Below are positions 9,293-20,512 of a DNA stretch of 64,000 nucleotides, in pieces. Position numbers and translations under genes: made by a program. Every line of letters begins with the position of its first letter. The first letter of the stretch is position 1. Origin of the DNA: Trichomonas vaginalis G3 (lineage: Eukaryota; Parabasalia; Trichomonadida; Trichomonadidae); assembly GCF_026262505.1 (NCBI RefSeq), contig NC_067205.1, forward strand, positions 18,287,645 through 18,351,644, read 5' to 3'. The notes below the pieces were generated by a model. It ran no database searches and was not told where the DNA came from. It saw only the letters and a list, made by a program, of their open reading frames with translations.

Positions 9293-10062
9293 TTATCATT
9301 TGATTCAAATTCATTCAATCAATTCAAAGCTTATCAAATTGAATAGATCATGCGTCTTTCAATTTTTTAAATTCAACTTTCAGAACCTTTAACGATTTAC
9401 GCGTGTCTGGATTTATTTTTAAATTATTCTGTGATATTGTATATGTTTAAATTAAATGACATAAAAATCTTATTCTCCTTTTAATATTAAAGACTGTGCC
9501 GATCTTATTATATATTTCTATCTAAAATCAATTTCTGAACAAATAAATCTAAAGAACTTTTTTCATTATTGCCCTCTTTAGTAATTATTGTGTGTTCCTA
9601 GATAAACGATGATCATTGAGAATTTTTACAATGATCAATATCTAATAATAAAGTTATATTTGTTAATGGAAACAATAATTACTTTAAAGACTCTTTCATA
9701 CGGAATTAATATTTAGTCATAATATCAAATCATCAGACTTAAATTTCTTATGTTTTATTTTGAATTTAATAGCCTGATTCTTAATCAATTTTTAAATCCG
9801 AATTTTCAATATAGAATTCTCCCCTATGTTATGCTCTAATAGTTATAGTTCTTAATATTTTACAACACATCATCCAAAAATGGTGTAATTTGATTGATAA
9901 TATTTTCCAAACATTACAATATAACATTTTGTTTAGCGTTTTTATACTTTTATCCTATCAGACATTAATGATTCGGGTTTTTAAGTTGAAATTCATTTCA
10001 ATAATTTTAAAAAAAATATTCTTTATTGCATGGTAATTAAAAACAAAGAACATATATCATGG
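9293..10062. other. Intergenic, nothing recognised
   Basis: AT-rich sequence with no coding frame or repeat that I can support. Confidence 0.4.
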
Positions 10063-11076
10063 TTATAAGTTTGGAGTTGACTTATTAGTAACCCGAACTT
10101 TAACGTTAATATTGAATTTTGTTTTCTTAAATACTCTGGAATTGAGTATTTTAACCCTTACAGATGATGGAGAGTGCTTACGAACAGGAAGACTTGGCAA
10201 AAGAGTTTCTTGTTTAAGCTGATGAACGCCAGAATTGTTTAGAATCGTAGATGTTGCTAAATAGTTTTCAAGCATCTCGATCAGTTGCTCGGCTGATGAG
10301 CGAGAATTTGGATCCATTTTAAGGGATTTCTCGCATATGTCTCCGATAATTCCTTTGGGAATAATGGAAATACGGAGTTTATTATGCTGCATAAGCTTCA
10401 TAAACTCTATTTCATTCTGGCATTCGAATGGGTAGAGCTTAACTGCGATAACATGGATTGTTATGCCAAAAGCCCAGATATCACTCTTTATTCCATTGTA
10501 ACAATCTGTTTGGATAACTTCTGGTGACATGTAAAATGGTGTTCCGCAATATGTCTTAAGCATCATTGAGCTTTCTTTGGAGAAGCCAAAGTCGATAATC
10601 TTAGCATGAAAATTCTGATCAAACATTATATTTTCAGGCTTGATATCTCTGTGTGATATGCCTCTTTTATGTAGATAATTTAACCCTTGAAGAATCTCCA
10701 AGGAAATCCTAATCTGTTCTGGTATCGAAAAATGATAGCCGTTCATGATTAAGCTTTGTAGATCTCCGTTAGAAAGATATTCCATAACAATCATTATTGA
10801 TCGTTCATCATAAACAACATCGAGTATTTTTACGATATTTGGATGATTCAAGCGGCTACAAAGTCTTAATTCATTTTCAAGATATTTCATATAACCACCT
10901 TTGACTATGAACTGTCTATCAAAGATTTTAATTGCAACATTCTGATTAGTTTTTGGATCAACCGCTAGAACAACAGTTGCAAATCCGCCTTTTCCTATTT
11001 GTCTTATTACTTGATATTTTCCAACTGTAAAAGGAATCATTTGGCCATCTGTCGAAGCATTTACTTGGGGATTCAT
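10063..11076 (-). CDS. Ser/Thr protein kinase (AMPK/CAMK-like), intact
   Basis: A 337-aa product, complete. Kinase domain at about residues 18-270: glycine loop GKGGFATVVL, VAIKIFD with the ATP-anchoring Lys, HRDIKPENI catalytic loop, DFGFSKE metal-binding loop, CGTPFYMSPE activation segment, DIWAFGITIHVI. It ends in a basic tail (KILNSRVFKKTKFNINVKV). The domain belongs with the very large SNF1/CAMK-like kinase families of trichomonads; substrate unknown. It is the only whole member of the three paralogues here and serves as the reference for the two broken ones. Confidence 0.9.
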   Translation of the reverse strand: MNPQVNASTDGQMIPFTVGKYQVIRQIGKGGFATVVLAVDPKTNQNVAIKIFDRQFIVKGGYMKYLENELRLCSRLNHPNIVKILDVVYDERSIMIVMEYLSNGDLQSLIMNGYHFSIPEQIRISLEILQGLNYLHKRGISHRDIKPENIMFDQNFHAKIIDFGFSKESSMMLKTYCGTPFYMSPEVIQTDCYNGIKSDIWAFGITIHVIAVKLYPFECQNEIEFMKLMQHNKLRISIIPKGIIGDICEKSLKMDPNSRSSAEQLIEMLENYLATSTILNNSGVHQLKQETLLPSLPVRKHSPSSVRVKILNSRVFKKTKFNINVKVRVTNKSTPNL

Positions 11077-11805
11077 TTATTAAATGGGGAGGTTTTGAAT
11101 TAATTTTTCTTTTAGATATTTTGAATGGAAATTGACAAATGAATTGAAAACCATCACAAAATTCGAAATACTATTCAAATTCTAACGAACCTTCTCAAGA
11201 TTTGAGAGGGGTACGTATTTATCTTTTTATTTAAAAAAATTGATATTATTAATAATAGATAATAGAGCATGTTGAGCTAGGCAGAGCACAGTAAAAACCG
11301 CCAGTTTTTGAATTGATAGTTTTTATTTTTTAAACTTTGTTATTCGGATTATCATAAGATAATTGATGAAAGAACCTATAAAATTTTCATACTACAGTTT
11401 TTTTCTTCAATTTGGTCACCTGAAAACTGTCTCGTAGATTGCTGGTTTGATTGACGAAATCATCCGCTCGTGGCATTGGCAGTTATAGAATTAAAATAAA
11501 CATACCTAAAAGATTATATCATATGTTCATGGATGGTATTCAAAACTGTAAAATTCTAAATCAATCATTAAAATCGGATAGAAAATAGGAAATATAATGT
11601 ATATAGCAAGTTGTAAAATTCAGTTTCATACAAAAGTTCCAAATTCAAATATAATTGAATTCACTCAATTTATTTCAGAGCCCCTTACTGAAATAAAAAA
11701 GCGCCTTTTTTAATAAAATAGGCATCGCTATTTATATCTCTACTATAATTACTTGTTAAAATTTGAATAGAAAACACCCATTATAATTGTTAATCTTTTT
11801 TATGG
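11077..11805. other. Intergenic, nothing recognised
   Basis: AT-rich sequence between the intact kinase and the second MITE. I see no gene. Confidence 0.4.
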
Positions 11806-11813
11806 GAATTTTA

Positions 11814-12462
11814 GGGAACAGGACAAATTTGCCACACGGCACTTTTTTTAAAAAAAATTAATGGAGCGGAGCGATACTCTGCTGCAGGAGCCCCAAGGCT
11901 CCCAATCATTACGAAAGGGAGCCTCAGGGCTCCTGAGAATCCATCAGCAGAGGCCTTTTCATTTGGCCTCTGCTGATCAAAGATTCGGCGAAGCCATTCT
12001 TCGTCTCAGGAGCCCCAAGGCTCCCAATCATTACGAAAGGGAGCCTCAGGGCTCCTGAGAAACCTCTTTGAGAAGGTTTTCTTTAAGAAAACCTTCTCAA
12101 AGATGATTGTCAGCATTCACTCAAAATCTACCAAGAGTTTCAAAGTTTCAAATCTATCTGAAATGAAGCTTTGAATCTCTTGTATATCTAATTGTAGAGG
12201 TACCTTTTCAAAATGTCTTCTATTGATTAAATTTAATCAGTAAAAGTCATTTTGAAAAGGTACATCTCTATAATTGCTATTGAGCATTCACTCTTGGAAC
12301 CTTGGAGCTCTTGTGTAGTGCATGAAAACTCCAAGATTCTAGCATAAAACATATATCATAGACATAATTTCTTCAAATATAATTTAAGGTTATTTTTAAA
12401 AATGAGAAAAGTGTAATTTAAGGTTATTGAAAAGTGACACTTGGCAAATTTGTCCCGCACTC
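11814..12462. mobile_element. Non-autonomous Mutator-type MITE filled with hairpins
   Basis: The ends are inverted repeats sharing GGACAAATTTGCCA and then CACTTTT. GAATTTTA is duplicated on both sides (11806-11813 and 12463-12470), an 8-9 bp target duplication. End sequence and duplication size match the MITE at 8207-9283, so they are one family. The inside has no transposase and is a series of inverted repeats, much richer in GC than the surroundings. Confidence 0.75.
11887..12265. repeat. Hairpin array with a duplicated 53-bp unit
   Basis: A unit beginning AGGAGCCCCAAGGCTCCC and ending GAGCCTCAGGGCTCCTGAGA occurs twice (about 11887-11940 and 12006-12061) and folds on itself. Between them GCAGAGGCC and GGCCTCTGC form another stem. 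AGAAGGTTTTCTT pairs with AAGAAAACCTTCT at 12070-12102. ACCTTTTCAAAATG (about 12200) pairs with CATTTTGAAAAGGT (about 12250). An open frame across 11861-12058 is only a by-product of the repeats. Confidence 0.8.
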
Positions 12463-12470
12463 GAATTTTA

Positions 12471-14531
12471 TCATATAAATATTGATTTTTAATTAAGATA
12501 GTATGCAAGGAAGTATTATTATCACGTACAAGCCTTAAAAATCTGAAACCAAAAATAATTTCAAAAATTATAATTTAAGTTAAAACCAAGACGGCATTTT
12601 GAAATTTATGATATTTTTTGAGTTATTATCTATGTTAATTAAAGATCGACTAATATCTAAATATTTACAATGCCTGTAGAGCTTTATTTCCTTAAAATAT
12701 TCAAAGTATAGTTCCAATCTAGACAATTAATCAGCTCAAATTTCAATATTGAGCAATTATTGAATTGTTTTTCAATTTTTGGTGTAAATCATTAAACCTT
12801 ATATGTAAATATTTTCTGTTTTAGTTAAACTATTATGACATACTTTAAAAAACAGTCTAAGAAATGATAGATTTTCAAAGATCCAAATGATCAAATATTG
12901 CATTGAAAAACTCAGTAGGGCATACCATCATAGTTTTATATTTAAGTACCCGCTAAGTCTACTAATAAAATTCAACTATTGTATTTCTCCGTTTCTAATA
13001 TAATGTTTATACCTTAGATTAAGTTATTTTATCATAAGAACCGAAAAGTTAGCATGTGGAAAAGATGCAAGTTTCATTATGAATCCTTGAATTATTTTCA
13101 AAAAAAATATTTTGTTTCTATTAATCAAGAAAATGGTTTATAATGTTATATGGTATTTTTGTGAAATAATTGCTATATTTATAATTATTTTTGATTTCTA
13201 AATAAATCCATGAAGAAAATCACTTTGAATCATGGGTAATTCAACAAATACGTTTGGCAATTAAAATCACTTTGAAACCAATATCGTCAATATACTAGCG
13301 ATTGTGTATTTCTGAAGTTAAATATATAGCAAATAGTATTTTCATCTTACCAATAAAGACAGTAAATTTTAATTGAAAAGATCAAAAATTACAGGTTGTT
13401 AATTCTATTTATTCTCTATCATGCCTAATGGAGAATGAAATCATATATTTGATTTCTAAATAACATCAAAATTCAGCGTAATAGCATTTGGATTGGACTT
13501 GTATCAGTACATATATCGTCATTTTACTTAAAGCCGATTCTATTTTTTATTCTACAAAAGATTATTTTTATTCTCATGCATTACAAAGAAAAATTGCCAG
13601 AAATGAGTATAAAATATTATTACTTTTCTCATTTCATCTAAATTTTTAGGTCGAATTGAGAATATTATAGGACAATAGAGTAAAAAATGAAATAAATAAT
13701 GATTTATAATTGTTCGCGTGATGTCAATAATATAATATTACAGGTATAATATGGCTTGAACATTATGGAATTCTCTTTGATAGCCTTCAATGCTCAAGCA
13801 CATAAAGAAGTTGCAAGAGTTGAGCATCTTTTCTATTAACCGCTTAAATGATCGACTTGCATACTTCTTTGCAGCAATGAGAACAGATTAACTCAAGCGA
13901 AAGTTGCTATCGATGAAGAAGAAGTGAGTGGTAAGTAACTCAAAGTGTAATAAAAAAACATGCTTGAATTATCACAGTACGTAATCATCTGCTGAATATT
14001 AACAACCACACTGAGCTCATTCGATTTTCCGAATAAAACTTTCGATCTTAGTTAAAGAGAGAAAAGGGAAAAAAGTTTTTTCTCTCATGTCAATTTAATG
14101 TGTGAAATTGATTTTTTCCCATACAAAAATTAGTAATTGGTAAAACATGTTGCATTTCAATGCAAATAGAATATGAATGCATTCTTTGCTTTTTAATAAA
14201 CATCTGAGCAAACTTCCTTATTTAACTAGTTTTATTTCATTTTCATGCGCCTCTCTTTAACAATAAGAACAAATGAAGATACTACTTTCTTGTTGGCTTC
14301 AATTGTGAATCACAGGCTTATCAAATATTCTGATTATTCTCAAATTACGCTATCAATATTTTATTGAAATTCCAAAATTCTTTCTCAATTTTTTCCCCTT
14401 TTCATGGACAAGAAGTCTACGAATATATGCAAAATTCATGGTATTTGTTTATTCTACCTTTAAATGCTATGCAAAAACAAAGATGCATATTATAACATGG
14501 AATAGAAACAAATATTTTCTTCTTCTCTCTC
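12471..14531. other. Long intergenic region, nothing recognised
   Basis: About 2 kb of AT-rich DNA. I see no supported gene. A short stretch near 13760-13950 has more balanced composition and could be an old gene remnant, but no frame stays open. Confidence 0.4.
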
Positions 14532-15044
14532 TCAGTGATAATTGAGCAAAACTGAGATATCCATAGGATCGACAGCTTCGTCACTTTCCTCTGTGTCGCA
14601 TGATGATGCATGATACATGCGAACAGAAGAGTTACTATGTGTCTGTATGCCACCGCTCAGAGGTCTTATCATTGACTTGAAGTTGCTCTCCTTGAGTATG
14701 TCTGAGACGATGTCCCAGTTCTCTGCGTACCAGCAGAGAAGAGCAGCGCGATTTCTCCTTGCAAGTCTGTCCAGTTTGACGCGGTGCTTGCCCATAACGA
14801 TCTTCGCGAGGCTTGTGAGGATCGCAATTGTGACGTGTGTTCCAAAGTAGTTATCAATGTACGTTGAGACCTCATCGACTTTGTCACCATTGACTTTGAT
14901 CCTTCGCTGTATCCGCTCATAATCGCGCGCGCTCTGAGGAGTCTTCTTCTTGTGGACTTCTTTTGCTTGTGCGCTGTAATACGGGGAGGAGTAATCGTAG
15001 CTCATCCCATCGTCGAAGTAGTAGTAGCAAGGTACTTGAATCAT
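14532..15044 (-). CDS. Hypothetical protein, higher GC than surroundings
   Basis: A 170-aa product. The central part (YERIQRRIKVNGDKVDEV, then LARRNRAALLCWYAENWDIV) looks like a compact helical domain with conserved-looking Trp, Arg and Leu. The N-terminus is Tyr-rich (MIQVPCYYYFDDGMSYDY) and the C-terminus is Ser/Asp/Glu-rich. I do not recognise the family. The frame is clearly richer in G and C than the flanks, and third positions favour C/G, which supports real coding under selection or a different codon preference. No neighbours are close enough to suggest a function. Confidence 0.6.
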   Translation of the reverse strand: MIQVPCYYYFDDGMSYDYSSPYYSAQAKEVHKKKTPQSARDYERIQRRIKVNGDKVDEVSTYIDNYFGTHVTIAILTSLAKIVMGKHRVKLDRLARRNRAALLCWYAENWDIVSDILKESNFKSMIRPLSGGIQTHSNSSVRMYHASSCDTEESDEAVDPMDISVLLNYH

Positions 15045-17218
15045 TAATAATAATATTGATTTACGTCAAATAAACAAACATTTCAATACTTACTTTCAAT
15101 TTTTTAAAATTTGAATAAATACGTAAAACCTGTTTTCAATTTACTTAGTATTTACTGATTGAAATTATGCACAATTATCATATAAAGGAATACTTATGAA
15201 TTATTTTTATTTATAAAGTATTCAAAAAAATTGAGAACTAAGATTTTCCGAAGGTAATTCAACTTTTCAATATTTCACTAAATTTTATAAGTGGTTTGAT
15301 GATAATGTCTTAGCTTATTTCATGTATTAAACTTTAAACATGTCCCTGAACAAGATTCAAGGATATTAATTTGGGTTTAAAACTTTCATCGTTTCTAATA
15401 TTGATCTAAATCAACAATAACAATTTTTGATCTCTACAGGCGCTGTTAAATTTGATTCAAATTTTCTTCTCAAACATAAATTTACTTTATCTTTTGTTTA
15501 AAAGACTTCATATTTGTCCTTAGTCAGAAGTAAAATTCAAAATTCAAACTCATAGAAATAATTCAAAACAAAGCAACAATGGATAACATGTTTATTGTTA
15601 TTAGTTTCATATTATACTGTAAACAAAAACGATTTTCCTCAAAGATAATCAAAATTTTGGTTATCAGTTTAGACTTTCAAAATATCTTTGGCACAAACGA
15701 CATTTATTTTTGTGATATAAGCGTGACAATTATGCTCATTATCATAGGCATAAATTTATATCTCAAGTTTATGACGAACAGAAATATTAGTTGGCTACAC
15801 AATATCAAACTGTAGATAACAGTACTATAGATAAGCACAGAAATAGCCTCAATGCATTTTAATTGCCAAGTTTTTGAATTGAATTGAAAAAATTGATACA
15901 ATCTTACTCATTTCTCAACATTAATAATCGTTAAATGATATACATTCATGTAATTATTAAACTAATGTAGAATTATAAGGATAATTCTTGTTTTTATTCA
16001 AGAATAAAAAAAATTAATTCAAATCTGTTTTAAACCCTATTATATATTTCTTCATTACAAACAACTATATGTGATAGATCATAAAACAACACTGTTAATG
16101 TATTGAAAATAACCCAAAAATCGAATAAATTAACTAATAACCCTTTTGATTTTTACATGAATTTATCGATACATTTTATTGATTTTCATTGAATATGATT
16201 CATTCCAAATATTAATGGCCGGTTATTTTGTAAATTTCTATAATTTGTAAAAAAAATCATAAATTATTGATATAGACACTGATATGACGTTGATCATGAT
16301 GCTGAATTCTCATGATACAGCTATTTCAGTATTTAATGAAATAACCAGAGAATTTGAATAATTATGAAAAATTGTCATTTTTTTCAATGACCCAATTCAT
16401 TGGTTAATTTATTAATATTGTAAATCATTGGTCATAGGCTAAAACTATTAAATAATGATAGCATATATGTTAGGCGAATATAATTAGAATAGGTGTAAAG
16501 AATTCAAATGGAATGAGACCGGAAAAAAATTGAAAAATATAAACGAATATTAACATTTAATAGGATATTATGTTAGATAATAGATAGAATAGAATATACG
16601 GGAGGATATCGAATAAATATGGTTACATTTATTCAATTCAACGTATAGATAAATTTTTTTCTTTATATTTAATTTTTGAATAAAAAAATGACATATGATT
16701 AAAATATCGGAAGAAAGTAATACCAGACATTAGTATAATGAAAATGAGAAAAAGTAGCATTTATAACATTCAATTGTCATTGATATCCATTCAAACTGTC
16801 AACTTCTCAAAAAATAACCTACTGGCCGGAAGGATCAATCAGAGATTTATTGTTCAGCATACATATCTGAATCAGATTTTAAAAGAAAAAGTCCGTAATC
16901 TTGAATTAGATCTTTCAAACCTGATTTTTTCGTATCGGAAGGGTCTTAAAAATCGAATCTGTTCTGGTTATGTTACTTCTTTCTAAGGATGATTTTTATA
17001 AATAAAGTTTATATAACCAGACCCATACTTTTTGTAAAATTTTATGATGTTGAATATATAGTTCAAATTTTTGAAAGCAAAAATTTCTGAGCATCTGTAG
17101 GCAAATTATTTATATCATATTATTAATCCTATCGGAATAATGATCGAATAAAATAATTATTTGAATATGTAATTTGAGGACTTTTCATTCAATTTTGAAA
17201 GATGTCCTATCAAAAAAT
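15045..17218. other. Long intergenic region, nothing firmly recognised
   Basis: About 2.2 kb of AT-rich DNA. Short frames at 15579-15815 and 16738-16986 lack recognisable domains and I do not support them as genes. The end of the region abuts the left end of MULE copy A. Confidence 0.4.
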
Positions 17219-17299
17219 AGAGAGGTTATCGATTTTGTAATTTAATCGTCGTCGTTATCGATTTTGTAATTTAATTGTTATCGTCTTTTTCTAAACCAT

Positions 17300-18774
17300 T
17301 TTTTACATTAAAAGCAATGCAACTCCAAAATTAATTGGTATTTAGACTTTAATTAGGTGCAGACAAACGAAATGCAGTCCAAATATTTTGGTGATATATG
17401 AATTACATAAATTTAGGGAAATTGAAATTATATCTTTTTAAATTTTTAGGAAAACAGATTTATAGAATTGTTTAAGTCATCAAAATAATGCAGACTTAGG
17501 TCAAATTTTCCAAATTTAATCATTTGCAAGACTTTCAAGCGACTTCAAAATGTCGAAATATAAGTCCAAAAATAAAATTACGATTACAGTCTATCCTCAA
17601 TTATTATCACGCTAATTATTGAGTGACCCATGTGTTCGTATGTATGTAATACCTTTTAAAAAGGAGATGAGAGAGATAAACTACATTTACAATTTAAATC
17701 TGATGTATTTACTTGTTACATTTACAAATGTAAATGTTTCTCGTAATGTTTACATTTTGTAAGTATAACGAATAAAAATGACGCACTTTTTTTACAAAGT
17801 CAAATTATTGTTCGATTTTTGCAGCCTGTAAACAATTAATTGTATAAAGCAATTGATATTAGCACAACATAACTGAATAATTCTAATATTGAAATCAAAA
17901 GCCCTTAAAATATCATGATATTTTAATTTCATAACAAATCTAGGAGACTATTTGATGAAAACATATCCGATGTGGGTTTTGTTGTATTATATAACTTGTT
18001 ATTGACTTCTTAGCTTTCCAAATTTTTTCGATAATGAGAAAACGAATGAAAAATCAACATTTGGTCCATTTAAAATTTGATTTGTTTACATTTTTTTTAC
18101 TTTTTGAATTTCAATTTATATTTTCCTCAAGAAATACTTTAGATTTTAAGAAACTAAATCATATAATCTACTAAGAAAATATATTAAATCCTATGATACT
18201 CAAAGTTTTGTGATAAATCCGATCTTTTTTATTTTACTTTTATTATGTTTTTGCAAACTTAAGGTCCTCACTAGGTAAAACATAATACTCTTTGAAGTTA
18301 AGTATTTTCACAAAGAGAGGACCAGCAATATCAAAAGATTGAATAAAGATTTGTATTATTTTATTTATTTTTAAGAACATGTTTAAGAACCCTCATTATC
18401 TCCACAAATATTGCATATTTTTCTATTCTAAGACCACCAAAATTACGTTTTAATATAGAAAATAACATATTTATGTGATGCTAAAGTCGAAGTCCTTAAA
18501 AAATTAGTGTTAAACATCCATTTATTACAAAATTGAAGAAATATGTGTAAAATATAACACATAATTTAGTTATTTGACTCAATTATTAGTTATGCAATAT
18601 CAGTTGTGTTTATATCTGCGTTATATCACGAGATGCATTGAATTGTCATAATTAGATCACCGTAAATCTTATCAATTTTTGATACACTTCCGGTGAAAAA
18701 TTTAGCCTTGACAATAGGATGAAATATATTGTAAAAAAATAAATTTTAGATTTTGAAGTTTATCATTTCGAATA
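17300..18774. other. Non-coding 5' region of MULE copy A
   Basis: About 1.5 kb of AT-rich sequence with no gene. It is nearly identical, in reverse, to 48993-50567 in copy B. TCATTTCGAATAATG at the 3' end looks like a trichomonad initiator (TCA-Y-T-T/A) placed just before the 386-aa gene. Confidence 0.6.
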
Positions 18775-19935
18775 ATGAAATATAAACAATACAAATTTTC
18801 TGTCGTTTCGAGATTCATAAATGATCGGAATCTTCCAGCTCCGACTGAAATAGAACTTTCGGAAGCTAATTTTCAAGACGAATCTTCTTTATTAAGATTT
18901 ATTTTGGATATCCCTAAGGATTTAAGCTTTTCCATTGACTCATATTCAATGAATCTTTTGATACATTTCATTATCGAGCAATCTACACAAAATGAAACAA
19001 TATTAAAATTCACAATTCAAAATATCACTTCTTCGAATATCTTTCAAATAGATTTGATACTACTGGAAAATTTATTCGAATATTTATCGCATTATATTAA
19101 CCAGATTTTTTTCATTTTTTCATTAAAATTAATTCATTTTAAAGCTTTAGATAACATACAATACCTTTATTTATCAACATTTTCCGATCAATATGATGAG
19201 ATATTACGTTTCATAAGCAGCAGTGACAATTCTCTCTATATCATCGATACATTTATTGCTTTGATTAAAAACAATATTCTTGACGTTGAATTCTTCCAAA
19301 ACGCAGTTTTACTCAAGAAAGAAATTTTTTCTAGTATTATTGAGTACGAAAATCAATATTCAACTTATGCAATTGCAAATTTCTTTACAAAATTATTAAA
19401 ATATTACCCAGGATATGCAACTGCTCTTCCATGTTCGGATATACTAATATCAAATTATTTCAACTTTTTTAATGACGTGAATTCAATTATAAATAACGAA
19501 GATTTTGTTTATCTTCTCAAATTTATAGTTTTATTTTATAAAGCAGTCGATATAACATCTGAGATGGCTTTAGAATTCATAAAAACACTTGAAATTCTGC
19601 GAAGTCTTTCTCCTCACTATTCATTTACAGAGTATGTAGTTCAGGGGTATTATTGTGTACTTCCTCTTATACCCATGCAAATTTAATCTACCGATTTTTT
19701 AAATTCACATGAATTTTTAATTAATTATGCAATTGAGAATTCAAATCTTCACAAATATTTGAAATTATATTCCAGATGTTTCCGCAGATTTGATAGCGAT
19801 GAAATATTCAAAAATGTTTTTCATATCTTAAACCTTGTAGAAGTTACAACAGAATATTTATCAGAAAATCAGGATCTTTCTGAGAAACAGATCTTTATTT
19901 GCAACGATATCCTAACGAGGGTTAATTTAATTTAA
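18775..19935 (+). pseudogene. MULE accessory protein, 386 codons, one nonsense change (copy A)
   Basis: Same gene as 47832-48992 in copy B. The frame is open from MKYKQYKFSVVSRF to 19683, meets TAA at 19684-19686 where copy B has TCA (Ser), then continues to the true stop at 19935. The product is Leu/Ile/Phe-rich and almost wholly helical by pattern, suggestive of an alpha-solenoid (ARM/HEAT-like) fold, but I recognise no named family. The 3' end overlaps the convergent HP1-like gene by 4 bp. Role in transposition unknown. Confidence 0.7.
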
Positions 19936-20288
19936 TTTTTATTTTTTATTTCAAGTTTGAGTAAACTTTCAAGATAATCTATATAAGCCTTTTGATGTTC
20001 TTCATCTAGATTCTTGTTTAATATGTGATGAATTTGATTTTTTTTTGAAAATTCAAGATAAAATTCTTTTTTATCTTGATCAACAACATGAACAATTCGA
20101 GTACAGCGTAACATTTCATCAATATTTTCTGTTTTCTTCGTTTCTAGATATTTTTCAAATATTTCTTGCGGAATCTCATTTTGATATACCCATTTATTTT
20201 TTTCCGGATGCTGATCTTTGTACTTAACGAAATATTGCTTGACTATTCGCTCAGAAACAACATATTCGATCTCTTTTCTCTTTCTCAT
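19932..20288 (-). CDS. Miniature HP1-like protein (chromodomain + chromoshadow) of the MULE, copy A
   Basis: A 118-aa product, identical in copy B. Residues about 8-52 read as a chromodomain: EYVV, then YFVKYKDQ, NKW and FEKYLETK in the same order as HP1's EYVVEK, YLLKWKG, NTWEPE and the C-terminal helix. Residues about 60-112 fit a chromoshadow domain: RIVHVVDQDKKEFYLEFSKK and QKAYIDYLESLL at the position of PQ-x-VI-x-FYEE-x-L. HP1 proteins bind methylated histone H3 and dimerise through the shadow domain. Here it could steer insertion or guard the element from silencing (inference). It is divergent from the transposase start, 224 bp apart. Confidence 0.65.
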   Translation of the reverse strand: MRKRKEIEYVVSERIVKQYFVKYKDQHPEKNKWVYQNEIPQEIFEKYLETKKTENIDEMLRCTRIVHVVDQDKKEFYLEFSKKNQIHHILNKNLDEEHQKAYIDYLESLLKLEIKNKN

Positions 20289-20512
20289 TGAATATTTGTG
20301 ACACTTTTGAATTCAATCAAATCAAAAATATTTGAAATTGCTAGAATTTTTTTCTTTCTCATGAATATTTGAAATGACTCAAAAGGAAAACTCGTTCGAT
20401 TCAATTCAATTTTGAATCAGAATTTTTTAAGGACCAATAAATCAAATTATGTTAAGAAAATCTTTTTTTAACTCAGAGTATCAAAAGTACGTTAAACCTT
20501 CAATTTTATCTC

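Noticed and set aside
11861-12058. Open frame of 65 codons inside the hairpin MITE
   Set aside because: It is produced by the duplicated GC-rich stem unit; repeats of the same peptide arise from palindromic DNA, not from a gene.
15579-15815. 78-codon hydrophobic frame
   Set aside because: Length and Ile/Phe bias are expected by chance in AT-rich DNA; overlapping frames exist on both strands.
16738-16986. 82-codon frame in the long intergenic region
   Set aside because: No recognisable domain, ordinary AT-rich composition, and no supporting neighbour; chance is likely.
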